Origin: Streptomyces sp. NBC_01264
GTDB lineage: Bacteria; Actinomycetota; Actinomycetes; Streptomycetales; Streptomycetaceae
Direction: 5' to 3'
NCBI RefSeq assembly: GCF_026340675.1
Contig: NZ_JAPEOX010000002.1
Location: 1,550,001 to 1,614,000, forward strand
DNA length: 64,000 nt
Below, piece by piece: positions 41,953 to 49,434 of the stretch. The notes under the pieces were generated by a model. The model ran no database searches and was not told the origin of the DNA. It worked only from the letters and a program-made list of their open reading frames with translations. Within the stretch, counting starts at the first letter, position 1. Every line of letters begins with the position of its first letter. A program made the position numbers and the translations under genes.

Positions 41953-43503
41953 TCAGGCCGCGACCGCCACCGCCTCGCGGCTCGCGGCCGCCTCACCCGT
42001 GAGGACCTTGAGCCGCTTGGTGAAGAAGACCATCACCGCGCCGGCCGCGATCACCATGGCGCCCTGCCACAGGAAGTTCCAGCTCTGCCCGATGACCGCG
42101 TCGAGCCGGGGCAGCTGGGCCCCGATCGCGTCTCCGGTGGCGGCGGCGAGGAACCAGACGCCCATCATCTGGTTGGTGAAGGCCCGCGGGGCCAGCTTCG
42201 TGGTGACCGAGAGGCCCACCGGGCTCAGGCACATCTCGCCCATCACCTGGATCACGTACACGCCCACCAGCCACATCAGCGAGACCTTGACCCCGCTGGA
42301 GGCGATGGCCGCGGCGCCCGACATGACCACGAAGGAGGCGCCGGTCAGCAGCAGGGCCAGGCCGAACTTGAAGGGGGTGCTCATGTGCTTGCCCCGGCGC
42401 ACCCAGAAGGCGGCGAAGACGGGGGCCAGGATGATCACGAACAGCGAGGGCAGCGACTGGGTCCAGCTCGCCGGGATGTGCCAGCCGAGCAGGGACAGGT
42501 CGGTCTTCTGGGCGGCGAACATGTTCAGCTCGTTGCCCATCTGGTCGTAGACCAGCCAGAACAGCGTGGCGGCCAGGAAGAGCCAGACGTAGGCCCGCAG
42601 CCGGGTCTTCTCGACCCGGTCGATCTTGGGGCTGCGGTACATCGAGAGCAGGACGCCCGCCGGGACCACCACGGCGACGATCGTCAGCACGAAGGTGATG
42701 TTGTCTATGTTCAGCGCGTGCGAGGCGGCCAGCAGGGTGATCAGTACGGCGGTGAAGACCAGGCCGTACGCGGAGGACCTGCGCACCTTGGCCCGCTCGG
42801 CGGGGGTGAGCCGGACCACGGGCTCCGTGCGCAGCTGCTCCGACAGGCGGCGGCCGCCGAGGACGTACTGGACCAGGCCGAGGGCCATGCCGACGGCGGC
42901 GGCGCCGAAGCCGAGGTGCCAGTTGACCTCCTCGCCGAGGTAGCCGACGACGAGCGGGGCGATGACGGCGCCCAGGTTGATGCCCATGTAGAAGATCGAG
43001 TAGCCGGCGTCGCGCCGCTGGTCGTCGTCGGCCGCGTACAGCCGGCCGACCAGCGCGGAGATGTTCGGCTTGAGCAGTCCGGTGCCGATGACGATGAGGA
43101 CCAGGCCGGGCCAGACGAAGACCGGGTTCGGGACGGCCATCAGGACGTGGCCGGCCATGATGACCACGCCGCCCCACAGGACGGCCCTGCGGGCGCCGAG
43201 GAACCGGTCGGCGATCCAGCCGCCGGGCAGCGCCAGCAGCGAGATCATGGCCATGTAGACGCCTTCCACGGCCTCCGCGGTGCCCTCGTGGAGTCCCATG
43301 CCCCCGTGGCCGCGGGAGGCGGCGAGGAAGTGCACGAGGATGGCGACCATGCCGTAGAGGCTGAAACGCTCCCACAGCTCGGCGAGGACGAGGGTGGCGA
43401 GCCCGCGCGGGTGGCGCTTCCCGCCCACCACCGCCGCGCCCGGTCCTGCGTCCGGTGCTGCGTCCGACGCCGGGGGCTTGTGCATATCCATCGAAGGCTT
43501 CAC
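41953..43503 (-). CDS. POT/PTR2 family peptide:proton symporter
   Basis: 516 residues from GTG 43503 (ATG 43491 is an alternative). The family motif ELWERFSLYGM (ExxERF) in helix one couples proton and peptide. FYMGINLGAVIAP in helix five and GWIADRFLGARRAVLWGG are also POT hallmarks. About 14 helices as in bacterial DtpT-type carriers. It would import di- and tripeptides. Convergent with the DUF6545 gene, upstream of its start it faces folD's terminator region. Confidence 0.92.
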   Translation of the reverse strand: MKPSMDMHKPPASDAAPDAGPGAAVVGGKRHPRGLATLVLAELWERFSLYGMVAILVHFLAASRGHGGMGLHEGTAEAVEGVYMAMISLLALPGGWIADRFLGARRAVLWGGVVIMAGHVLMAVPNPVFVWPGLVLIVIGTGLLKPNISALVGRLYAADDDQRRDAGYSIFYMGINLGAVIAPLVVGYLGEEVNWHLGFGAAAVGMALGLVQYVLGGRRLSEQLRTEPVVRLTPAERAKVRRSSAYGLVFTAVLITLLAASHALNIDNITFVLTIVAVVVPAGVLLSMYRSPKIDRVEKTRLRAYVWLFLAATLFWLVYDQMGNELNMFAAQKTDLSLLGWHIPASWTQSLPSLFVIILAPVFAAFWVRRGKHMSTPFKFGLALLLTGASFVVMSGAAAIASSGVKVSLMWLVGVYVIQVMGEMCLSPVGLSVTTKLAPRAFTNQMMGVWFLAAATGDAIGAQLPRLDAVIGQSWNFLWQGAMVIAAGAVMVFFTKRLKVLTGEAAASREAVAVAA

Positions 43504-43568
43504 ATATTCAGTGGAGCCCTGTCGCGCGGGTCCCGGAACGTCCTTTCGGCCTGTTACCGCGGGAAACG

Positions 43569-43600
43569 GAACGCCCCGGACCGAAGGGCCCGGGGCGTTC
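43569..43600 (-). terminator. Terminator hairpin of folD
   Basis: GAACGCCCCGG (43569-43579) and CCGGGGCGTTC (43590-43600) form a perfect 11-base stem with a ten-base loop, starting 28 bases after the folD stop. Confidence 0.75.
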
Positions 43601-43627
43601 GTCGTACCGGAGGGAGCGAGGCGCGGG

Positions 43628-44518
43628 TCAGAGGTCCGCGAGGGCCAGACCGGCCTGCGCGGCGGCGGCCTGGACGGTCTGCTCCAGCAGCACCGCGATG
43701 GTCATCGGGCCGACGCCGCCGGGGACCGGGGTGATCAGGGAGGCGCGGGCGGCGGCCGACTCGAAGTGGACGTCGCCGACGTTGCCCTCGTTGTAGCCGG
43801 CGTCCAGGACCACGGCGCCCGGCTTGATGTCCTCGCCGCGGATGAACTCGGCCTTGCCCACGGCGGCGACCAGCACGTCGGCCTTGCGGACGATGGACGG
43901 CAGGTCCACGGTGCGGGAGTGGCAGTAGGTGACGGTGGCGTTCTGCTCCAGCAGCAGCATCCCGGCGGGCTTGCCCAGGATCGCGCTGCGGCCGACGACC
44001 ACGGCGTGCTTGCCGGTCAGGTCCACGTCGTAGGCCTCCAGCAGCCGCATGATGCCGCCGGGGGTGCAGGAGACGAAGCCCGGCAGTCCGAAGCCCATGG
44101 CTGCGAAGGAGTGCATGGTGACCCCGTCGACGTCCTTCCCCGGGGCGATGGCCTCGAAGGCGGCGCGCTCGTCGATGTGGTGCGGGACGGGGTGCTGGAG
44201 CAGGATGCCGCTGATCTCCGGGTCCTCGGAGAGCGCGGTCAGGGTGGCGACGAGCTCCTCGGTGGTCGTCGCGGCCGGCAGCTCCACGTGGCGGGAGGTG
44301 ATCCCGGCCTTGGCGCAGCGGTTCTGCTTCATCCGGACGTAGGTGACGGACGCGGGGTCCTCGCCCACCAGCACGGTGGCCAGACAGGGTGCGGTACCGG
44401 TGCGCTCGGTGATCTTCGCGGCGTACTCGGCGGTCTGCTCGGAGATGCGGCGGGCGAGGGCGGTGCCGTCCATCAGCGTGGCGGTCCGTGCCTGTTGGGC
44501 GGTCGTCTGAAGTGTCAT
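43628..44518 (-). CDS. folD: Bifunctional methylenetetrahydrofolate dehydrogenase/methenyltetrahydrofolate cyclohydrolase FolD
   Basis: 296 residues from ATG 44518 with AGGAG upstream. The catalytic pair is Tyr60-xxx-Lys64 in VTYVRMKQNRC; other landmarks are GILLQHPVPHHID, PGKDVDGVT, VVVGRSAILGKPAGMLL and TPVPGGVGPMTIAVLL. The enzyme interconverts methylene-, methenyl- and formyl-THF, supplying one-carbon units to purine and thymidylate synthesis. A ZTP (pfl) riboswitch lies directly upstream, so expression should rise when formyl-THF is short and ZTP accumulates. Confidence 0.96.
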   Translation of the reverse strand: MTLQTTAQQARTATLMDGTALARRISEQTAEYAAKITERTGTAPCLATVLVGEDPASVTYVRMKQNRCAKAGITSRHVELPAATTTEELVATLTALSEDPEISGILLQHPVPHHIDERAAFEAIAPGKDVDGVTMHSFAAMGFGLPGFVSCTPGGIMRLLEAYDVDLTGKHAVVVGRSAILGKPAGMLLLEQNATVTYCHSRTVDLPSIVRKADVLVAAVGKAEFIRGEDIKPGAVVLDAGYNEGNVGDVHFESAAARASLITPVPGGVGPMTIAVLLEQTVQAAAAQAGLALADL

Positions 44519-44549
44519 CGGGGCTCCTGGCGTCGCTACGGGATCGCGG

Positions 44550-44652
44550 TTCGCCCAGGCGCGCGGCAGTCGGCGTACGGGATGCGGGATGCGGGTGTAC
44601 GCCGGGCCGCTCCCCGGTGGTGATCCACCCGAACGCCAGTCACGGCCCGCCG
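44550..44652 (-). promoter_or_regulatory. ZTP/ZMP (pfl) riboswitch upstream of folD
   Basis: Read on the minus strand, the RNA starts near 44650 with GGGCCGTGACTGGCG, continues through GGGTGGATCACCACCGGGGAGCG, a variable stem, and ends with the conserved CGCGCCTGGGCG near 44552. The blocks GUGACUGGCG, ACCACCGGGGAGCG and GCCUGGGC are the fixed core of the pfl motif, whose two subdomains form a pseudoknot around ZTP. It lies 32 bases before the folD ATG, the classic position. ZTP builds up when 10-formyl-THF is scarce and turns folD on. Confidence 0.92.
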
Positions 44653-44743
44653 TAAGTGTAAGCGAACCCCCGCGGGGCCCGGTGCGGGCCCCGCGCCCGG
44701 CAATCGGGTGGATGACCGGGCCCGGACCTGGGACGATCGAGGG

Positions 44744-45505
44744 ATGACGCGTACTTTCGACCACCTCGTCGCGGAAGCGGAATCCGTCTCCGTGGACGGC
44801 TGGGACTTCTCCTGGCTCGACGGCCGCGCCACCGAGCAGCGTCCCTCCTGGGGCTACCAGCGCCTCCTGGCCCGGCACCTGGCGCGGGTCGGCTCCGCCC
44901 TGGACATCCAGACCGGAGGCGGGGAGGTGCTCGCCGGAGCCGGGCCCCTGCCGCCGCTGACGGTGGCCACCGAATCGTGGCCGCCGAACATCGACAAGGC
45001 GACAAAGCTGCTGCACCCGCTCGGCACGGTGGTGGTCGCGGACTCCGACGAGCCGCCACTGCCGTTCGGCGACGAGGCCTTCGAGTTCGTCTCCAGCCGG
45101 CATCCGGTGACGGTCTGGTGGGAGGAGATCGCGCGGGTGCTGAAGCCCGGTGGCACGTACTTCTCCCAGCAGGTCGGGCCGGCGAGCGTTTTCGAGCTCG
45201 TGGAGTACTTCCTGGGCCCGCAGCCCGAGGAGGTCCGGCGGGGCCGGCACCCCGACGACGCGGTCGCCGGGGCCACGAAGGCGGGGCTGGAGGTGGTCGA
45301 TCTGCGCTCCGAGCGGCTTCGGACCGAGTTCCACGACATCGGAGCCGTGATCTACTTTCTGAGGAAGGTGATCTGGATGGTGCCGGGCTTCACGGTCGGG
45401 CAGCATCGGGACCGATTGCGCGAGCTGCACGAACAGATCGCGCACGAGGGCCCGTTCGTCGCTCACACCGCCCGCTTTCTCATCGAAGCCCGCAAAACGG
45501 GCTGA
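44744..45505 (+). CDS. Class I SAM-dependent methyltransferase
   Basis: 253 residues from ATG 44744 (CGAGGG upstream). Motif I is degenerate for the family but recognisable: SALDIQTGGGEVLAGAG. The other motifs are VVADSDEPPLPFGDEAFEFV, WWEEIARVLKPGGTYFSQQ. The C-terminal part (MVPGFTVGQHRDRLRELHEQI) is shared with actinobacterial methyltransferases of unknown substrate. Divergent from folD, upstream of the sigma gene. Confidence 0.85.
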   Translation: MTRTFDHLVAEAESVSVDGWDFSWLDGRATEQRPSWGYQRLLARHLARVGSALDIQTGGGEVLAGAGPLPPLTVATESWPPNIDKATKLLHPLGTVVVADSDEPPLPFGDEAFEFVSSRHPVTVWWEEIARVLKPGGTYFSQQVGPASVFELVEYFLGPQPEEVRRGRHPDDAVAGATKAGLEVVDLRSERLRTEFHDIGAVIYFLRKVIWMVPGFTVGQHRDRLRELHEQIAHEGPFVAHTARFLIEARKTG

Positions 45506-45718
45506 CAAAACGGGCGGACGCGACCACCCGCGACCGGCTCCCCGGTCACGGCGTGGCGCAGGTCACTCAATTCAGCGCGTAACGAATCTACTCGGGCATG
45601 CGATGAACCGACAGGTGTCCTCGTGCGGCCCGGAATACAGCCCCCCCTCGGGTCTGTTTCCCGAGTTCGCGCGATGATGTCCCGCCACCCCTTATCTGTT
45701 CGCAACGAGAGGCTCCTT

Positions 45719-47290
45719 GTGTCGCTCAGCCCGTCCCGTACGTTCCCCACGGAAATCGCCGAATCAGAGGCCCTGGTCGCGCTTGTCGAGCGCGGCCGCG
45801 AGCAGGGTCACATCAACGGTGATGACGTGCGCCAGGCCTTCGAGGCCGGCCGCATCCCGGTGGACCAGTGGAAGCGGGTCCTGCGCAGCCTGAACCAGGT
45901 CCTGGACGAGGAGGGCGTCGCGCTGCACGTGAGCGCCGCCCCCGCCACGAAGGCTCCCGCCAAGAAGGTGCGCAAGGCGGCCGCCGCCCCGGCGCGCGTC
46001 GCCAAGAAGGCCGCTGCCCCGCCGCGCCTCATCGGTGCGCGCAAAACGGCCGCCACCACCCCCGCCGCGGCGATATCCGACCCGTCGGCCTCCGGGACCG
46101 AGGAGGAGGTGGTGGCCGAGGCCGCCGCCGCGCCCAAGAAGCGGACGGTCAAGAAGGCCGCCGTCAAGAAGACCGCCGTGAAGAAGACGGCCGCCACGAA
46201 GAAGACCGCCAAGGACGGCGACGAGGGCGATGCCCCCGTGGCCGAGGGCGAGGACTGGGCGGCCGAGGACCTGGACGAGGGCGACGAGAAGGAGACGCCC
46301 AAGACGGGCGGCAGCGCCGGCTTCGTCCTGTCCGACGACGACGAGGACGACGCCCCGGCCCAGACCGTCATGGTCGCCGGCGCCACCGCCGACCCCGTCA
46401 AGGACTACCTCAAGCTCATCGGCAAGGTGCCGCTGCTCAACGCCGAGCAGGAGGTGGAGCTCGCCAAGCGCATCGAGGCCGGTCTCTTCTCCGAGTACAA
46501 GCTCGAAGAGGAGGAGGACCACAAGCCCGCGTTCAAGCGCGAGCTGGAGATCCTCGTCGAGGACGGCCGCCGGGCCAAGAACCACCTGCTGGAGGCCAAC
46601 CTCCGTCTCGTGGTCTCCCTGGCCAAGCGCTACACCGGCCGCGGCATGCTCTTCCTGGACCTGATCCAGGAGGGCAACGTCGGTCTGATCCGCGCGGTGG
46701 AGAAGTTCGACTACACCAAGGGCTTCAAGTTCTCCACGTACGCCACCTGGTGGATCCGGCAGGCGATCACGCGTGCCATGGCCGACCAGTCGCGCACGAT
46801 CCGCATCCCCGTCCACATGGTCGAGATCATCAACAAGCTGGCCCGTGTCCAGCGCCAGATGCTCCAGGACCTCGGCCGGGAGCCCACTCCGGAGGAGCTG
46901 GGCAAGGAACTCGACATGACCCCCGAGAAGGTCATCGAGGTCCAGAAGTACGGCCGCGAGCCGATCTCCCTGCACACCCCGCTGGGTGAGGAGGGTGACA
47001 GCGAGTTCGGTGACCTCATCGAGGACTCCGAGGCGGTCGTGCCGGCCGACGCGGTCTCCTTCACCTTCCTCCAGGAGCAGCTCCAGTCCATCCTGGGCAC
47101 GCTCTCGGAGCGCGAGGCGGGCGTGGTCTCCATGCGCTACGGCCTCAACGACGGCCAGCCGAAGACCCTCGACGAGATCGGCCGCGTGTACGGGGTCACC
47201 CGTGAGCGCATCCGCCAGATCGAGTCGAAGACCATGTCGAAGCTCCGTCACCCGTCGCGCTCGCAGGTGCTGCGCGACTACCTCGACTGA
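45719..47290 (+). CDS. Principal-type RNA polymerase sigma factor (HrdB/RpoD family)
   Basis: 523 residues from GTG 45719, with GAGAGG six bases upstream. Residues 1-70 resemble the Streptomyces HrdB N-terminus ([20 protein letters not shown]). Residues about 75-170 are a Lys/Ala-rich basic insert, followed by an acidic stretch to about 215. Then come region 1.2 ([20 protein letters not shown], about 224), region 2 ([14 protein letters not shown], about 290; [16 protein letters not shown], about 338), region 3 and region 4 ([20 protein letters not shown], about 483), ending in [10 protein letters not shown]. It directs housekeeping promoters. The neighbours do not match my recollection of the S. 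coelicolor hrdB surroundings, so it may be a paralogue. Confidence 0.93.
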   Translation: MSLSPSRTFPTEIAESEALVALVERGREQGHINGDDVRQAFEAGRIPVDQWKRVLRSLNQVLDEEGVALHVSAAPATKAPAKKVRKAAAAPARVAKKAAAPPRLIGARKTAATTPAAAISDPSASGTEEEVVAEAAAAPKKRTVKKAAVKKTAVKKTAATKKTAKDGDEGDAPVAEGEDWAAEDLDEGDEKETPKTGGSAGFVLSDDDEDDAPAQTVMVAGATADPVKDYLKLIGKVPLLNAEQEVELAKRIEAGLFSEYKLEEEEDHKPAFKRELEILVEDGRRAKNHLLEANLRLVVSLAKRYTGRGMLFLDLIQEGNVGLIRAVEKFDYTKGFKFSTYATWWIRQAITRAMADQSRTIRIPVHMVEIINKLARVQRQMLQDLGREPTPEELGKELDMTPEKVIEVQKYGREPISLHTPLGEEGDSEFGDLIEDSEAVVPADAVSFTFLQEQLQSILGTLSEREAGVVSMRYGLNDGQPKTLDEIGRVYGVTRERIRQIESKTMSKLRHPSRSQVLRDYLD

Positions 47291-47304
47291 GTCGGCCTGC
47301 TCGC

Positions 47305-47346
47305 AGAGCCCCGCGTCCCCAGCGATCGGTGGGGACGCGGGGCTCT
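47305..47346. terminator. Very strong terminator after the principal sigma gene
   Basis: A perfect 16-base stem: AGAGCCCCGCGTCCCC (47305-47320) pairs with GGGGACGCGGGGCTCT (47331-47346) around a ten-base loop. It stands between the sigma gene and the convergent small gene at 47377. Confidence 0.9.
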
Positions 47347-47376
47347 GTCGTCACGGGGCTCCGTCGTCACGGGGGG

Positions 47377-47640
47377 TCAGACGTGCCCAGGCATCCCGTC
47401 AGCGCGTCCCGTACGCGAAGGGGCGATCCACTGGGCCGGGCGCCGGACCAGGAACCGCTGGGCCGCCGGGTAGTGGATCTTCTCGCGCCGGTCGAACGAC
47501 ACGGCGACGCCGGTCCGGTTCCGCGTGACCGCGGTCACGCGGAACACGTGGCCCTCGTGCAATACCTCGTCGCCCTTGGCCAGCTGCTGGGCGATCTTGA
47601 CGAAGGTGCGGTAACCCTGCGGAGGAGAGGTCTCGTCCAT
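47377..47640 (-). CDS. Small conserved hypothetical protein
   Basis: 87 residues, ATG 47640. The text QQLAKGDEVLHEGHVFRVTAVTRNRTGVAVSFDR reads as a small beta-barrel (SH3-like) domain; the C-terminal part is basic (FLVRRPAQWIAPSRTGR). It follows the MoxR ATPase gene on the same strand after 63 bases. No function known. Confidence 0.6.
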   Translation of the reverse strand: MDETSPPQGYRTFVKIAQQLAKGDEVLHEGHVFRVTAVTRNRTGVAVSFDRREKIHYPAAQRFLVRRPAQWIAPSRTGRADGMPGHV

Positions 47641-47703
47641 GGGGCCTCCCCTGCGTGCGGGACATTCCCCAGTGTCGCCGGATCCTGGTACGGGTGGTGC
47701 GGC

Positions 47704-48765
47704 TCACCGGCGGGCCTCGACCAGGCGCGGCATGTCGCGGGCCGACTCCACGAGGAACCAGGCGGGCAGCACGGGCAGGCCGTCGGCGTCGTCGGCGATG
47801 ACGGTCTGGGCGACCTCGACGGAGATCTCGGCGAGCTGGACGAGGAGGGACTTGGCCCGGTACGCGGTCTGCCGGACGGCGGGCGAGACGTGCTCGCGCC
47901 GTGCGGGCAGCTCCTTGACCAGCCGGCCCCGGAAGGCGTCGGCCAGGTAGTAGAGCAGGTCGCGGTCGGCGAGGCGGGTGGGCCAGTTCGCGTCGCCCTT
48001 CATGATCGCCTCGATGCCGAAGGAGTGGCGGACGATCTTCGCGTAACCGCAGAAGGAGACGGCGTGCGCCGGGGTGAGGGTGCCGTGCGCGATCACCTTG
48101 AGGGTCGTCTCGTCCAGCTCGGTGCCGAAGGAGTGCAGGGCGTCCGAGAGCATGTGCCAGGAGCGCGGCGTGGAGAAGGGCTCCTCCGTCTTGGGCGGCT
48201 GCGACCACAGGTGGTCGGGCCGGTCGGTGAGGTAGTCGGTGACCCACGGGTGGATCCCGTGCTCGCCGGCCCAGACCAGCCAGTCCCCGGCGGAGGCGTT
48301 CAGGTGGACGTGGGTGAGCCGGTTGACCAGCGCGGAGGCGATGGGGCGGGCCAGGGCGTTGTCGGTGGCCCGGTTGCCCGCGCCGATGACGATGGAGCCG
48401 GCGGGCAGCTCGTAGGAGCCGATCCGCCGGTCGAGGATCAGGGAGTAGAAGGCCTTCTGCACGTCCGGGCCGGCGGCGTTGAGCTCGTCGAGGAACAGGC
48501 AGTACGGCTCCTCGCGGGCGATGGCCTCGGGCGGGCAGAACACGGAGCGCCCGTCACGGATCTGCGGTACGCCGATCAGGTCCTCGGGCGCGAGCTGCGT
48601 ACCGAGCAGGCTCACGCACTGCAGCCCCAGCGAGTCGGCGAACTTCCGCACGAGCGAGGACTTGCCGATGCCGGGCGCGCCCCAGAGGAACACGGGCCGC
48701 ACGGTGGCGAGTCCGAGGAGCAGTTCGGGGAGCTGGGCGGGGGTGACGGTGACGGCAGCCTGCAC
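47704..48765 (-). CDS. MoxR-type AAA+ ATPase
   Basis: 353 residues from GTG 48765, giving the start QAAVTVTPAQLPELL. Walker A is WGAPGIGKSSLV, Walker B YCLFLDELNAAGP, sensor 1 VIGAGNRATDNALARPIASA. The AAA domain is followed by a helical lid with TPRSWHMLSDAL. MoxR-type ATPases act as chaperones that activate or assemble partner complexes, usually with a VWA-domain protein. No VWA gene is adjacent, which is unusual; it may work with a distant partner. Confidence 0.9.
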   Translation of the reverse strand: MQAAVTVTPAQLPELLLGLATVRPVFLWGAPGIGKSSLVRKFADSLGLQCVSLLGTQLAPEDLIGVPQIRDGRSVFCPPEAIAREEPYCLFLDELNAAGPDVQKAFYSLILDRRIGSYELPAGSIVIGAGNRATDNALARPIASALVNRLTHVHLNASAGDWLVWAGEHGIHPWVTDYLTDRPDHLWSQPPKTEEPFSTPRSWHMLSDALHSFGTELDETTLKVIAHGTLTPAHAVSFCGYAKIVRHSFGIEAIMKGDANWPTRLADRDLLYYLADAFRGRLVKELPARREHVSPAVRQTAYRAKSLLVQLAEISVEVAQTVIADDADGLPVLPAWFLVESARDMPRLVEARR

Positions 48766-48885
48766 GGGTGGGGATGTCCTTAGGGTCCGGGTACGCGGTG
48801 CGCGCGGTGTGCCCAGTGTGAGCACACCGCAGGGCCCGGGGCACCCGGTTTTTCCGGGCCCCCGAGGCCCTCCGGCCCCTTGCGC

Positions 48886-49335
48886 TCAGGCCGCGGAGTG
48901 CTCCAGCAGGTGCTTGAGCTTCTCCTCGCTGCGGGGCATCTCCTTGCGGACCATGGGCTTGACCGCGAGCGGGACGAACGCCCTGCCCAGGCCGTGGCCC
49001 TCGAAGTCGACGGCGATGGTCACGCGCGAGCGGGCGCCTCCGTCGAGGGGTTCGATGCGGCCCCGCACGTCCGGGCGGACCGGTCCGTCGACACCGTGGA
49101 AGTGCCAGCTCCTCGGCGGATCCATGTCCACGACCTCCATGGTCGTGGGGATCGACCGGCGGCCGACCCGGCGGGTGACGAGGACCCTGGACCCGACATG
49201 GACGGGGAGGTCCCCCATCGGCACGGCCGACAGGGCACTGTCCTGCCACTCCGGCAGGTGCGTGGGGTCCGTGATGTACGAGTAGACGTCCTCGGGACTG
49301 CGGTCTATGTCGATGCTGTTGCTGATCGCGGACAT
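48886..49335 (-). CDS. SRPBCC family protein
   Basis: 149 residues, ATG 49335. Helix-grip START-like fold: ISNSIDIDRSPEDVYSYITD, DPTHLPEWQDS, SRVTIAVDFEGHGLGRAFV and a C-terminal amphipathic helix EMPRSEEKLKHLLEHS. Polyketide-cyclase/dehydrase-type proteins of this kind bind hydrophobic small molecules. Monocistronic; no partner identified. Confidence 0.85.
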   Translation of the reverse strand: MSAISNSIDIDRSPEDVYSYITDPTHLPEWQDSALSAVPMGDLPVHVGSRVLVTRRVGRRSIPTTMEVVDMDPPRSWHFHGVDGPVRPDVRGRIEPLDGGARSRVTIAVDFEGHGLGRAFVPLAVKPMVRKEMPRSEEKLKHLLEHSAA

Positions 49336-49434
49336 GGCGACCCCTCGGAGCCCCCCTGGTGGACTCTGCTTCCAAAGTACGCCCGGGGCCGACGGCCGAC
49401 GCTCCCTGTGCCGACATCCCCGGTGCCGCCGTCG

